From: Streptomyces flavotricini
GTDB taxonomy: Bacteria > Actinomycetota > Actinomycetes > Streptomycetales > Streptomycetaceae
Reading direction: 5' to 3'
Assembly: GCF_020639365.1 (NCBI RefSeq)
Contig: NZ_JAINUL010000001.1
Coordinates: 831,480 to 895,479 of the forward strand
Length of the DNA: 64,000 nucleotides
Shown in pieces: positions 10,001 to 18,375 of this stretch. Within the stretch, counting starts at the first letter, position 1, and each line of letters begins with the position of its first letter. The notes under the pieces are model-generated. The model did no database searches. It worked only from the letters and a program-made list of their open reading frames with translations, and had not been told where the DNA came from. A program made the translations under genes and the position numbers.

Positions 10001-11506
10001 GGAGAGGCGGCCACCGGACCGGCACCGGCCCCGGTGACGGCCCCGGTGACGGCCCCGGCGACGGTCGGGCCCGCTTCGGGTCCGGCAGCGGCGCCGGCCG
10101 GATCCGCACCGGCCGGGACGCTTCGGCGGATGCGGGTGGACGAGGTGCCGATCGCGGCGGCCGACGGGGACCCCGGTGCGCTTCGGGGGCTGCGGGTCGG
10201 CATCGTGGACGACGGGCAGGGGGTGGCTCCCGCACTCTGCGGGGCCCTGGAGGCGCAGGGGGTCCGCGTAGAGGTACTGGCCGCGGCCGACGCCGGATTC
10301 GACGGCATCGTCGACCTGTCCGCGCTCCGGGCCGGCCAGGATCCCGTGCTCCCCGCCGCCTTCCCCGGTTACAAGCGCGCCCTCACCGGCGGCGTCCGCC
10401 GACTGGTCCTCGGCTCCACCCCCGGCAGCGGTCTGCACGGCTTCGCCCGCAGCGCCGCCCTGGAGTTCCCCGGCACCCTCGTCCGCGCCGTCGACCTCCA
10501 CCCCAAGGAGGACCCGAGCCGGATCGCCGCCCAGTTGCTCGCCGAGCTGTCCGACCCGGGTGAAGGGCTCGCATCCGTCGGGTACTCGGCCGAAGGGCTC
10601 CGGACCGCCCGCCGCCCGGTACCGGCCCCACTCCCCCCGGCCGCCCGCAGCCCGCTCGGGCCCGGCTCCGTCGTCCTGCTGAGCGGCGGGGCACGGGGGA
10701 TCACGGCTCGGACCGCGCTCGCCCTGGCCCGGGTCAGCGGGTGTCACATCGAGTTGATGGGGCGCACGCCCGAACCGTGCGGCCAGGAGGACGAGTTCCC
10801 GCACGCCGGTGACCGGGTGGCGCTGCGCGCCGCCCTCATCCGCAGCGGTCTGCGCACCCCCGCCGAGATCGAGGCGGCGGCCTCGCGGATCCTGGCCGAG
10901 CGGGAGGTCCGGGCCACGCTGGCCGCCCTCGCCGCGGCCGCCTCGTCCGTCCGGTACCACCGCGCCGACGTCGGCGACGCCGACGCCGTACGGGCGGTCG
11001 TGGCCGACGTACGGGCCCGGCACGGCCGGCTCGACGGCATCGTGCACGGCGCGGGGACCCTGCGCGACGGTCTGCTCCGCGACAAGGAACCGGACGTGTT
11101 CAGCGAGGTGTTCACGAGCAAGGTGGCCGGCGCCCGGAACCTGGCGGCCGCGGCCGCCGAGCACGGAGCCGTGCCGGCCCCGGCCTTCCTGGCCCTCTTC
11201 GGCAGCGTCGCCGGGGTGTACGGCAACCGCGGCCAGAGCGACTACGCCGCCGCGAACGACGCCCTCGACGGGCTCGCCCTCACCTGGGCCGACACCTTCC
11301 CGGGCCGGGTGCTGTCCGTCGACTGGGGCCCCTGGGCGGCCGAGGCGGGCGGGATGGTCACCCCCGAGCTGGAGCGCGCGTACGCCCGGCGCGGGATCCC
11401 GCTCATCTCCCCCGAAGCCGGGACCGACGCGTTCCTCGCCGAACTCGCGCACGGCGGCGACGTACAGGTGGTCCTGATGGCGCAGGACGGGGCGGGCCAT
11501 GAGTGA
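4073..11506 (+). CDS. PUFA/hglE-type iterative polyketide synthase: NMO-NMO-KS-AT-ACP-KR
   Basis: The product has 2477 residues from a GTG behind GAGGAG. Residues about 20-290 and 320-640 are two nitronate-monooxygenase/PfaD-like regions (VVAKGHESGGRVGG; FEGLECGGHVGPRASFP; LFAGGIHDERSA), the expected enoyl-reductase function. The KS runs about 684-1125, with Cys872 in DAACASS, His1007 in EAHGTGT and His1047 in LGHTKCA. The AT runs about 1230-1560, with FLFPGQGSQQ and Ser1324 in GHSYGE. A 300-residue Ala/Pro-rich linker follows. The ACP is at about 1880-1965, with Ser1919 in LSIDSIKRVEI, the PUFA/enediyne-type signature. The KR is at about 2195-2470 (GGARGIT; Tyr2391 in SDYAAAN). The NMO modules fused in front of KS are unusual, since PfaD is normally separate. 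It overlaps the next gene by 8 nt. Confidence 0.93.
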   Translation: MTPQPTPSPHTGEPSPRPAAPRDLVIALSPFEEPRPRIVIAAERAGSLGLLDLGRDPDPARAAFTELARRLGPGRCYGVRVPAGCPLGPQQLPSEVDTVLLADPAEHTPERVAGWAAAPGRPRVWAEATDPAQVWAEATDPAQAGAAVSAGAGAVVAKGHESGGRVGGATTFVLVQQLLADPGIRVPVVARGGIGPHTAAAAVAGGASGVLVDVQLALTTEGEAGLPIEVAAAIRTMDGSETRLVDGHRVYARPDLPSPQGPAAALLGARDLRTQLLPVGQDGAAAARLAARHRTTGGVLRAVRASVTGHLAAVVRARPLMAARPVAQGPMTRVSDQAAFAEAVAAAGGIPYLALAVMEGPDVRRLLAETAERLGDRPWGVGLLGFAPPELRREQLAAVAGTRPPYAIIAGGTPAQAAPLEAAGTLTHLHVPSPGLLERYLAEGARRFVFEGLECGGHVGPRASFPLWEEQIERLLGCSEPASLDVLFAGGIHDERSAAMAVAAAAPLAERGARIGVLMGTAYLFTEEAVAAGAVTPRFQRAAVECADTVLLHTAPGHATRCADTPYAHTFEETRQRLAQGGTEPREMWEELERLNLGRLRIASKGLRRGETAELETVDEERQYADGLFMLGQAATLRDGTTTVAALHAQVTRGATELLERRARDIGAGAAAEGASGGAADPLDIAIVGMACAYPGAPDLAAYWAQVLAGRDAVTEVPAERWDPALYYDADPARAGERTPSRWGGFLDPVPFDALAHGIPPSSLAGIEPVQLLALEISARALKDAGYGKEREFDRSRTSVVFGAEAGTELAGAYGLRALHPAYLGELPPALDEQLPRLTEDSFPGILANVIAGRVANRLDLGGANCTVDAACASSLAALDLACRQLRDGDSDMVLCGGADVHNGINDYLLFASVRALSPGGRCRPFDAAADGIALGEGVGALVLKRLADAERDGDRVYAVIKAVGASSDGRSLGLTAPRPEGQRRALERAYARAGISPGEVGLVEAHGTGTVVGDSTELGVLEAVFTEAGAQAGACALGSVKSQLGHTKCAAGMAGLIKAARAVHSGVRPPTLHIDRPNPAWRAESSPFAFDTEARPWAVPVERRIAGVSAFGFGGTNYHAVLSGYAGAEEPEQGREEWPAELFCFRGEDRRAAGRAMARLAARLEQNDAAGRPWALRDLAAEAGSGSGPVRVAVVAGDLDELAARLERARGFTAGDGVHVREESADPGQVAFLFPGQGSQQVRMLGELYAAFPGLRVLLDDAPGAVVSAVFPPGAFTAQARAAQRAAVTDTRTAQPALGLTGAAAHLLLGRLGVRPDCVAGHSYGELTALWAAGVYDTETLLRLSTRRAEAILTAAGEDPGAMAAVSAAPEEVRELVERAGCVVANHNAPRQCAVSGPKAAVTVAVESLHAAGVSAQLLPVACAFHSPVVARAATALATELAGTALADAAVPVWSNTTAAPYPQEADAVRGLLSRQVAEPVRFVDQVEAMYAAGVRTFVEAGPGRVLSGLVGRILADRPHTVVPLDVPGEHGLTRLVTALAELAAAGVPITPEPLFRGRTAPLPDRAPRRPGWLVDGHLIRTAAGTPIPGGLRPPLRVEAPARAPGAGAGLTPHPVHTATAPARHTERAASTAAHAPHAGKQAPALAGPAGDAAPLAPGRAPASGGTPGPYAATGAADSAWPAADTASAGGPAADTASAGAAPGTAWHAAPDAAPAPGYAVPAPDRRQEAVLEYLRGSRELIEAQRAVLLGYLGTTVAPAGVPAGLDATAAPTDAQARPGTGEASTNGQGAAGGRAWPGAREIGTNGHGPAGLAGPAGWAAATGAPAWPGVGEAGANGHGPAGVAGAGAEGRLDGAESAADADGFAPAGDRGPGAQVGAGSAEEVMDAVLEIVHSRTGYPRDMLDPELDLEADLSIDSIKRVEIIGALADRIGLPTDPGGSAESAVEELSRIKTLRGIVEWVTTHAGGSAPAPAAGEAATGPAPAPVTAPVTAPATVGPASGPAAAPAGSAPAGTLRRMRVDEVPIAAADGDPGALRGLRVGIVDDGQGVAPALCGALEAQGVRVEVLAAADAGFDGIVDLSALRAGQDPVLPAAFPGYKRALTGGVRRLVLGSTPGSGLHGFARSAALEFPGTLVRAVDLHPKEDPSRIAAQLLAELSDPGEGLASVGYSAEGLRTARRPVPAPLPPAARSPLGPGSVVLLSGGARGITARTALALARVSGCHIELMGRTPEPCGQEDEFPHAGDRVALRAALIRSGLRTPAEIEAAASRILAEREVRATLAALAAAASSVRYHRADVGDADAVRAVVADVRARHGRLDGIVHGAGTLRDGLLRDKEPDVFSEVFTSKVAGARNLAAAAAEHGAVPAPAFLALFGSVAGVYGNRGQSDYAAANDALDGLALTWADTFPGRVLSVDWGPWAAEAGGMVTPELERAYARRGIPLISPEAGTDAFLAELAHGGDVQVVLMAQDGAGHE
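4442..4501 (+). repeat. 30-bp in-frame tandem duplication inside the first NMO-like region
   Basis: Two identical 30-bp units encode VWAEATDPAQ twice. The duplication keeps frame and looks recent because no base differs between units. Confidence 0.9.
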
Positions 11507-14500
11507 GCGGGAGCGGCGCGGTCCCCGGCCGACCGACGCCGCCATCGTCGGGATGGGCGCCGTCTTCCCCGGCGCCGCCGACCTTGCTGCCTACCGGCGC
11601 AATCTGTTCGCCGGTACGGACTCCATCTCCGAGGTGCCGCCGGGGCGTTGGGACCCCGAGGTGTACTACGACCCGGAGAGCGCCGCCGGGCCCGTGCGCG
11701 GGGACCGTTTCTACTGCCGGCGCGGCGGCTTCGTCGACGGGCTGGCGGCCTTCGACCCGACCCGGTTCGGCATCATGCCGGCCGCCGTGGAGGGGGCCGA
11801 GCCGGACCAGATGCTGGCTCTGCACGCGACGGCCGAGGCGATCGCCGACGCGGGCGGCGAGGACAGACTGCCGGCCGACCGGTCCCGGATCGGGGTGGTG
11901 CTGGGGCGCGGCGGGTTCATGGGCGTGGCGACGGCCCGGCTCGACCAGCGGGTGCGTACCGCACACCAGCTGGCGCAGACCTTGCGGGAGCTCGCGCCCG
12001 AGCTCGGAGAGCGGCGGATCGGCGAGGTGCGGGCCGCCTTCCAGGAGGCACTGGGGCCCGAGCGGCCGGACGCCTCGATCGGGCTGGTGCCGAGCTTCAC
12101 GGCCGCCCGTACCGCGAACCGGCTGGACTTCCGCGGCCCCGCCTACACGCTCGACGCGGCCTGCGCCTCCTCGCTGCTGGCAGTGGACCAGGCGGTGGGG
12201 CTGCTGGCGGGCGGCCGGTGCGACGCGGTGGTCGCGGGGGCGGTCCACCACTGTCACATCGCCACGCTGTGGAGCGTGTTCACGCAGCTGCGGGCGCTGA
12301 GCCCGAGCGAACGGATCCGGCCCTTCGACCGGCGGGCGGACGGAACCCTGCTGTCCGAGGGCACGGGCGTGGTGCTGCTGAAGCGGCTCTCCGACGCGGA
12401 GCGGGACGGGGACCGGATCTACGCGGTGATCCGGGGTACCGCGGTGGCCGGGGACGGCCGGGCGGCCAGTCTGATGAGCCCGCTGGTCGCCGGCCAGGTA
12501 CGGGCGCTGGAGCAGGCCTGGCGGGAAGCCGGTCTGGATCCGCGGGCTCCCGGCGCGCTGGGGCTGCTGGAGGCGCACGGCACCGGCACGCCCGTCGGAG
12601 ACGCGGCGGAACTGGACACACTGGCGCGGGTGTTCGGCCCGGCAGAGGTCGCGGGAGGTCCCGGGATCGGCTTCGGATCGGTGAAGTCGATGGTGGGACA
12701 CACCATGCAGGCCTCGGGCATGGCCGGGCTGATCAAGGCGGCGCTCGCCGTGTCCGAGGGGGTGCTGCCGCCGACCCTGCACCTGGAGGAGCCGCACGCG
12801 GATCTGGCCCGGACCCGGATGCGGCCGGTGACGGCGGCGGAGCCGTGGGAGCGGGGGACGCGGCCGCGCCGGGCGGGGGTCAACGCGTTCGGCTTCGGCG
12901 GGATCAACGCGCACGCGGTACTTGAGGAGGCCCCGGGCGCCACCGCGTCCGCGGCGCCGGTACGCCGCTTCCTGCCGCTGGGACCCGCTGGCGGGCCGGT
13001 GGTGGGGGCCGGTGCGCGGGAGGACGTACTGCTGCTCGGCGCGGACGGCCCCGCCGAGCTGGCGGAGCTGCTGGCCGCCGGATCGGCGTCCGCGGGAGAC
13101 GGGCCGTGCCGGCTGGCCGTGCTCGGGCCGACCCCGCAGCGGCTCGCGCTCGCCGCGAAGGCGGTGGAGCGCGGGCGGGCCTGGCGGGGGCGGGGGGACG
13201 TGTGGTTCACCCCGGAGCCGCTGGGTGGGGGCACGGCGTTCCTGTTCCCGGGTCTGGAGCCGGAGTTCGCACCGGTGCTGGACGATGTCGCGGACCGGAT
13301 GGGGCTGGAGCGGCCGCGGCTCGGCCGGGGCGCCGAGCTGATGGAACGGGCGCTGGACGCCCTCGCGACGGGCCGGTTCTTCGCGCGGGTCCTGCCGGAG
13401 CTCGGCGTGAACGCCGATGTGTCGGCAGGGCACAGTCTCGGCGAGTGGGCGGCGATGGTGGCCGGCGGGATGTACCCGCAGGACGCGGCCGACTCCTTCC
13501 TGGACTCGCTGCGGCCGGGGTCGCTGAAGGTCCCGGATCTCGTGTACGCGGCGCTGGGCTGCGGGGCGCGCCGGGCCGGGGCCGCGCTGCACGGCTTGGA
13601 CGGGGTGGTGGTCAGTCACGACAACTGCCCGCACCAGTCGGTGGTGTGCGGGGACCCCCAGGGGGTCGAAGAGGTTCTGGAGCGGCTGCGGCGCGAGGGG
13701 GTGCTCGGGCAGCAGCTGCCGTTCCGGTCGGGGTTCCACACGCCGATGTGGGAGCCGTACCTGGGGCAGGTCCGGGCGGCGTTCGCGCGGCTTCCACTGC
13801 GCCGGGGGGATCTGCCGGTGTGGTCGGCGACGACCTGCGCGCCGTTCCCGGACGAGCCCGCGCGCGTGCGGGATCTGGTGGTACGGCACCTGCTGGAGCC
13901 CGTCCGCTTCCGGGAGTTGACGCTGCGCCTGTACGAGGAGGCGGGGATCCGGACGTTCGTGACGATGGGGCCGGGCAGCCTGCCGGGATTCGTGGAGGAC
14001 ACCCTGCGGGACCGCCCGCACCTCTCGGTGGCGGCGTCCTCACCGCGCCTGTCGGGGCTCGCTTCCCTCCGGCGCGTCTGCGCCGCGCTGTGGGCCGAGG
14101 GCCACGCCCCGTGCTGGGAGCGCCTGCGCGATCCGGCACCCGCCACCCGCCCCGCCGTACGGGGCCGGCCCGTCCCCCTGGACCTCGGCTCCCCGCTGGT
14201 CCGCCTCGACGGGGCGGCCCGAAGCCGCCTGGGCACCCTCACCACCGCCCCCTGCCCGGCTCCTGCTCCGCCGGCACGATCGCCGCTGCCGCCGCCGGGG
14301 GCGGGGCGGCCCGTACCGCCGTCCACCGCGCGGACGGGCCGGCCCGTGCTGCTCTCCGCCTTGGACGCCGAGTCCGGGGGCGCGCGTGAAGGCGGGGGGA
14401 AGGCCGCGGGGACCCAGCGGCTCCGGGTGTCGCTCGACGCCATGCCCTGCGTACGCGACCACTGCGTGTACCTGCAGCCGGACGGCTGGCCGGAGGATTC

Positions 14501-16013
14501 CGACCGGTTTCCCGTCGTGCCCATGACGACCATGCTGGAGCTGGCCGCCGACGCCGCCCGTCGGTACGCCCCGCCGGGCGCGGTCGTGCTCGGCTACGAC
14601 GACGTACGGGCCCTGCGCTGGCTCCCCGCCGCGCCCGCCCTCGACGTCGAGGTCGGTGCCCGCGCCGAGGGCCCCGGACGGATCCGGATCGGGCTGGGCC
14701 CGTACGCCTCCGTCGTCGTCCTGCTCGGTCCGGGGCACCCGCGGCCGCCCGCGACCGACCTGACGCCGCTGCGCGATCCGCGCCCGGCCCCCGTCAGCGC
14801 CGAGGCCCTGTACCGGGACCGCTGGATGTTCCACGGGCCGCGTTTCGCCGGTGTCCACGAGGTCCGGTCCGTCGGCGCGGACGGCATTCACGGGGTCCTG
14901 CGCGCACTCCCCGACCCGGGTGCGCTGCTCGACGCCGCCGGGCAGCTGTTCGGGCACTGGATGCAACTGCGGCTCCCCGTGGACCGGTTGGTGTTCCCGG
15001 CCACCGTCGACCGGATCCGCTTCTACGGACCCCCGCCCCCGCCGCAGGCCCTGGTCACGGCCGTCGCCCGGATCCGGGACGTCCGCGACGTCACCGTCCG
15101 CGGGGATCTCGAACTCCTCGACCCCAACGGGGTGTTGTGGGCCCGGATCGAGGGCTGGACGTACCGCCGCTTCGGGGCCGACGAGCGGGTGTGGCCGATG
15201 AAGTTCACCCCCGAGGTGTGCGGGATCGGCGAGCCGCAGCCCGCCGGCTGGTGCCTGGCCCGGCGGCGGTGGACGGATCCCGCCTCGCAGGAGCTCGTGA
15301 TGCGCCGCTACCTCGGCGCCGCCGAGCGCACGGCGTACGAGCGGCTGGCTCCGCGCGCCCGGGCGCCGTGGCTGCTGGGTCGCATCGCCGCCAAGGACGC
15401 GCTGCGGCAGCGGCTCTGGGACGACGGGGCGGGGCCCGTGTTCCCGGTGGAGGTCCCGGTAGGCAACGACCCGGCCGGGCGGCCCGTCTCCGAGGGTGCC
15501 CTGGCCCGCGGCTTCCGGCTGTCGATCGCGCACAAGGACCGGGTGGCCGTGGCCCTGGCCCACCCCTCCCACCCCGTCGGCATCGACGTGGAGCCGGTGA
15601 CCGGCGATCCGGACGCCCTGATCCGGGTCGCCCTCACCCCGGCCGAGCTGCTGCTCGCCGAGGAACTGGCCGCCCGCGAGGGCACCGGGCTGCCGGCCGC
15701 CCTCACCGCCCTGTGGTGCGCGAAGGAGGCCGCCGCCAAGGCCCGCGGCACCGGGCTCGGCGGCCGGCCCCGGGAATGGCGGGTCGCGCAGGACCCCGGG
15801 TCGGGCGGACTGCTCGTGCTGTCGCCCGAAGGCCTGCCGTACCCGGTCCGTACCGCCGCCCTGCCCGCGGCCGAGTCCGAGAGCCCGACCGGCCCCCACC
15901 AGGCGGCCGGTTCCGCCCCGGGCGAGTACCTCGTCGCCTGGACCGCCCACCCCGCGGCCACCTCCCCCGTCCCCTCCCACCTCACGGAGACCAGCCATGG
16001 CCACCACCACTGA
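11499..16013 (+). CDS. Second PKS subunit: KS-AT-DH with C-terminal phosphopantetheinyl transferase
   Basis: The product has 1504 residues. The KS (about 10-470) has Cys222 in DAACASS, His360 in EAHGTGT and His401 in GHTMQASG. The AT (about 570-850) has Ser646 in AGHSLGEW and FHTPMWEPY. The hot-dog DH (about 970-1225) has His988 in VRDHCVYLQPDGWP and Asp in LLDAAGQLFGHW. The last 250 residues are an Sfp-type PPTase (GIDVEPV about 1360; WCAKEAAAKARG about 1405), which would load the cluster's own carrier proteins. No ACP is visible here, so it must work with the ACP of the first subunit or the free ACP. The protein ends HGHHH, and its stop lies 17 nt inside the following ACP gene, implying translational coupling. 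KS-AT-DH-PPT order recalls PUFA/hglE-type synthases. Confidence 0.92.
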   Translation: MSERERRGPRPTDAAIVGMGAVFPGAADLAAYRRNLFAGTDSISEVPPGRWDPEVYYDPESAAGPVRGDRFYCRRGGFVDGLAAFDPTRFGIMPAAVEGAEPDQMLALHATAEAIADAGGEDRLPADRSRIGVVLGRGGFMGVATARLDQRVRTAHQLAQTLRELAPELGERRIGEVRAAFQEALGPERPDASIGLVPSFTAARTANRLDFRGPAYTLDAACASSLLAVDQAVGLLAGGRCDAVVAGAVHHCHIATLWSVFTQLRALSPSERIRPFDRRADGTLLSEGTGVVLLKRLSDAERDGDRIYAVIRGTAVAGDGRAASLMSPLVAGQVRALEQAWREAGLDPRAPGALGLLEAHGTGTPVGDAAELDTLARVFGPAEVAGGPGIGFGSVKSMVGHTMQASGMAGLIKAALAVSEGVLPPTLHLEEPHADLARTRMRPVTAAEPWERGTRPRRAGVNAFGFGGINAHAVLEEAPGATASAAPVRRFLPLGPAGGPVVGAGAREDVLLLGADGPAELAELLAAGSASAGDGPCRLAVLGPTPQRLALAAKAVERGRAWRGRGDVWFTPEPLGGGTAFLFPGLEPEFAPVLDDVADRMGLERPRLGRGAELMERALDALATGRFFARVLPELGVNADVSAGHSLGEWAAMVAGGMYPQDAADSFLDSLRPGSLKVPDLVYAALGCGARRAGAALHGLDGVVVSHDNCPHQSVVCGDPQGVEEVLERLRREGVLGQQLPFRSGFHTPMWEPYLGQVRAAFARLPLRRGDLPVWSATTCAPFPDEPARVRDLVVRHLLEPVRFRELTLRLYEEAGIRTFVTMGPGSLPGFVEDTLRDRPHLSVAASSPRLSGLASLRRVCAALWAEGHAPCWERLRDPAPATRPAVRGRPVPLDLGSPLVRLDGAARSRLGTLTTAPCPAPAPPARSPLPPPGAGRPVPPSTARTGRPVLLSALDAESGGAREGGGKAAGTQRLRVSLDAMPCVRDHCVYLQPDGWPEDSDRFPVVPMTTMLELAADAARRYAPPGAVVLGYDDVRALRWLPAAPALDVEVGARAEGPGRIRIGLGPYASVVVLLGPGHPRPPATDLTPLRDPRPAPVSAEALYRDRWMFHGPRFAGVHEVRSVGADGIHGVLRALPDPGALLDAAGQLFGHWMQLRLPVDRLVFPATVDRIRFYGPPPPPQALVTAVARIRDVRDVTVRGDLELLDPNGVLWARIEGWTYRRFGADERVWPMKFTPEVCGIGEPQPAGWCLARRRWTDPASQELVMRRYLGAAERTAYERLAPRARAPWLLGRIAAKDALRQRLWDDGAGPVFPVEVPVGNDPAGRPVSEGALARGFRLSIAHKDRVAVALAHPSHPVGIDVEPVTGDPDALIRVALTPAELLLAEELAAREGTGLPAALTALWCAKEAAAKARGTGLGGRPREWRVAQDPGSGGLLVLSPEGLPYPVRTAALPAAESESPTGPHQAAGSAPGEYLVAWTAHPAATSPVPSHLTETSHGHHH

Positions 16014-16365
16014 CGTCCTCGCCGAGATCACCGGCATGCTCGTGGAGATCCTCGGCGACGAGTTCCTTCTCGCGGAGGAGGTCACCATGAGTACGAGCTT
16101 CAACGAGGATCTCGCCCTGGAGAGCATCGAGTTCGTCGCCCTCGCCGAGCTGCTGCACGAGCGCTACGGGTCCGGGGTGGACCTGATGGGCTTCCTCGCC
16201 GAGAAGGACATGGACGCGATCCTCGCCATGTCGGTCGGCGAACTCGTCGCCCACATCAGCCTCATCACCCACGCCTCCCTGGCCCGTACGTCGCCGACGA
16301 CGAAAGCGACCCCGACTGCGGCGACCACCGCGGCCGCGACCGCCTCGGCGCCGACGGCCGGCTGA
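15997..16365 (+). CDS. Free-standing acyl carrier protein
   Basis: The product has 122 residues. The first 90 form an ACP-like four-helix domain with the carrier Ser in LALESIEFVALAELL; the last 30 residues are a Thr/Ala-rich tail. The start codon lies inside the end of the preceding PKS gene. It probably carries a starter, an intermediate or the finished chain between the two synthase proteins and the hydrolase encoded 7 bp downstream. The motif has Glu instead of the usual Asp before the Ser (ESIE versus DSLx), as in some discrete carrier proteins of PKS clusters. Modification by the fused PPTase is inference. Confidence 0.85.
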   Translation: MATTTDVLAEITGMLVEILGDEFLLAEEVTMSTSFNEDLALESIEFVALAELLHERYGSGVDLMGFLAEKDMDAILAMSVGELVAHISLITHASLARTSPTTKATPTAATTAAATASAPTAG

Positions 16366-16372
16366 GCCCGCC

Positions 16373-17215
16373 GTGGCCTTCGTCCCCGCGGGCTCGCTCC
16401 GCTTCCACGTCCAGCGGCTCCCGGCCACCGCCGGGGCCGCCGCCCCGGACCGTCCCGTCGTGGTGTTCTTGCACGGGCTGGTCGTGGACAACCTGTCCTC
16501 CTTCTACTGCCCCCTGGCCGTCCCGGTGGCCAGGGCGGGCCACGAGGCCGTCCTCTACGACCTCCGCGGCCACGGCCGCACCGAGCGCCCCGCCACCGGC
16601 TACGACAGCCGGACCGCCGTACGGGATCTGGTGTCGCTGCTCGGCGCGCTCGGCCTCGGGCACCGCCGCGTGCACCTGGTCGGCAACAGCTACGGCGGCA
16701 CCCTGGCCCTCCACGCCGCCCTCGCCCGCCCGGACCTCGTCGCCGGACTGACCCTGCTGGAACCTCCGCTCGGCGGCGCCTGGGTGGAGAACATGGTCGA
16801 CACCCTGTCCGCGGCCGCGCTCAGCCTGGAGGACAGTCCGGTCCCCGCCGAGCTGCTCACGCTTCGGCTGCGCAAGGCGGCCAACCTCACCTCGATCGCC
16901 GACGAACTGCTGAACCGGACCAGCCTCATCGACGACATCGCGGCGAGCCGCACCCTCACCCCGGCCGACTTCGCCCGGCTGGACTGCCCGGCCCTCATCA
17001 TCTGCGGAGAGCACTCCGAACTGGTGCCGGGAGGGCGCGAGCTGGCCCGTCACGCGCCGCGCGCCACGATCGAGATCCTGCCCGGCCTCGGCCACGACGT
17101 ACTCAAGGAGAGCAGCGGGGTCCTGCGGGAGACCGTGCTCGCCCATCTCGAAACGACGGCGGCGGGGGCGACGCGCGGCGCGCGCGTCCCGCGGACGGGA
17201 GCGCTGGTGCGATGA
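16373..17215 (+). CDS. Alpha/beta hydrolase, probable chain-releasing or editing thioesterase
   Basis: The product has 280 residues, GTG start 7 nt after the ACP stop. The fold markers are in order: oxyanion region VVFLHGL, nucleophile elbow HLVGNSYGGTLAL, acid in IICGEHSELVPGG and His in LPGLGHDVL. There is no signal peptide, so it is cytoplasmic. Position directly behind the carrier protein suggests it hydrolyses or transfers the acyl chain from ACP, since neither PKS protein contains a thioesterase domain. An esterase acting on a later intermediate is also possible. Its stop overlaps the glycosyltransferase start in an ATGA motif. Confidence 0.85.
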   Translation: MAFVPAGSLRFHVQRLPATAGAAAPDRPVVVFLHGLVVDNLSSFYCPLAVPVARAGHEAVLYDLRGHGRTERPATGYDSRTAVRDLVSLLGALGLGHRRVHLVGNSYGGTLALHAALARPDLVAGLTLLEPPLGGAWVENMVDTLSAAALSLEDSPVPAELLTLRLRKAANLTSIADELLNRTSLIDDIAASRTLTPADFARLDCPALIICGEHSELVPGGRELARHAPRATIEILPGLGHDVLKESSGVLRETVLAHLETTAAGATRGARVPRTGALVR

Positions 17216-18375
17216 GGGTGCTGTTCACGGTCCCGCCGCTGGCCGGGCACGTCAACCCGACGGTGGCGGTCGGCGCCGAACTGGCCGCCCGGGGGCACGA
17301 GGTGGCCTGGACCGGCCCGGCCGGGGCACTGGCCCGGCTGCTGCCCGCGCACGCCCGCGTCCTGCCCGCCGGGGACGGGGCCGGCGGCGGCTACGCGGCC
17401 CTGCACGAGCGCTGGCGGGACCTGCGCGGGGTCGGGGCGCTGCGCTTCCTGTGGGAGGAGGCACTGGTGCCGTTGGGCCTGGCCATGGTGGCGGGAGTGA
17501 CGCAGGCCGTGCACTCCTTCGGCCCGGACCTGCTGGTCGCCGACCAGCAGGCGCTGGCCGGCCCGGTGGTCGCCCGGCGGCTCGGGATCCCCTGGGCCAC
17601 CTCGGCCAGTACGTCGGCCGAGCTGACCCGCCCCTTCGCCGATTTCCCGAAGGTAGGGGAGTGGGTCTGCGGGCAGATCTCCGGATTCCTCTCGGCCTGC
17701 GGGATGCCGGACGCGGACTGGGACCCCCGGTTCTCCGAGCGGCTGGTGATCGTGTTCTCGACCCCCGAACTGGTCGGCCCCGGGGTGGGGTTCCCGGCAC
17801 ATCACGCCTTCGTCGGGCCCGCCTTCGGGGCACGGCCGGCCACCGCCCACTTCCCGTGGCAGCGGTTGGATCCGGAGCGGCGCAGGGTACTGGTCTCGCT
17901 GGGCACCCTCAACCAGGAGGCCGGCGGCCGGTTCTACGCCACCGTGCTGGGGGCGGCCGAACGGCTGGCCGACGACGTCCAGTTGGTGCTGGCCGCGCCG
18001 CCCTCGCTGGTCGGGCCGGTACCGGGGAACGTACTGGTCCAGGAGCGGGTACCCCAGCTGGAGCTGCTGGCGCACCTGGACGCCGTGGTCTGCCACGGCG
18101 GGCACAACACCGTCTGCGAGGCGCTCGCGTACGGGCTGCCGCTGGTGGTCGCACCGATCCGCGACGACCAGCCGATCGTGGCCCGGCAGGTCGTCGAGGC
18201 GGGGGCGGGGGTACGGGTGCGCTTCGGCAGGACCCGGGCCGAGGAACTGTGTGACGCACTCACGGCCGTGCTGGACGCTCCCGGCCATCGCCGGGCCGCC
18301 CGGCGGATCCAGGCCTCCTTCGCCGCGGCCGGCGGGGCCGCCGCCGCGGCCGACCGGTTGGAGAAGCTGACATGA
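17212..18375 (+). CDS. GT1 (GT-B fold) glycosyltransferase
   Basis: The product has 387 residues. The N-terminal acceptor half begins MRVLFTVPPLAGHVNP, typical of macrolide and UGT-type glycosyltransferases. The C-terminal donor half has VLVSLGTL and HGGHNTVCEALAYGLPLV followed by APIRDDQPIVARQVVEAGAG, where the HGG and DDQ stretches contact the nucleotide sugar. It likely transfers a hexose from an NDP-sugar to a hydroxyl of the polyketide or lipid product. No deoxysugar genes are present, so a common NDP-sugar is the simplest donor. It overlaps genes on both sides by 4 nt. Confidence 0.9.
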   Translation: MRVLFTVPPLAGHVNPTVAVGAELAARGHEVAWTGPAGALARLLPAHARVLPAGDGAGGGYAALHERWRDLRGVGALRFLWEEALVPLGLAMVAGVTQAVHSFGPDLLVADQQALAGPVVARRLGIPWATSASTSAELTRPFADFPKVGEWVCGQISGFLSACGMPDADWDPRFSERLVIVFSTPELVGPGVGFPAHHAFVGPAFGARPATAHFPWQRLDPERRRVLVSLGTLNQEAGGRFYATVLGAAERLADDVQLVLAAPPSLVGPVPGNVLVQERVPQLELLAHLDAVVCHGGHNTVCEALAYGLPLVVAPIRDDQPIVARQVVEAGAGVRVRFGRTRAEELCDALTAVLDAPGHRRAARRIQASFAAAGGAAAAADRLEKLT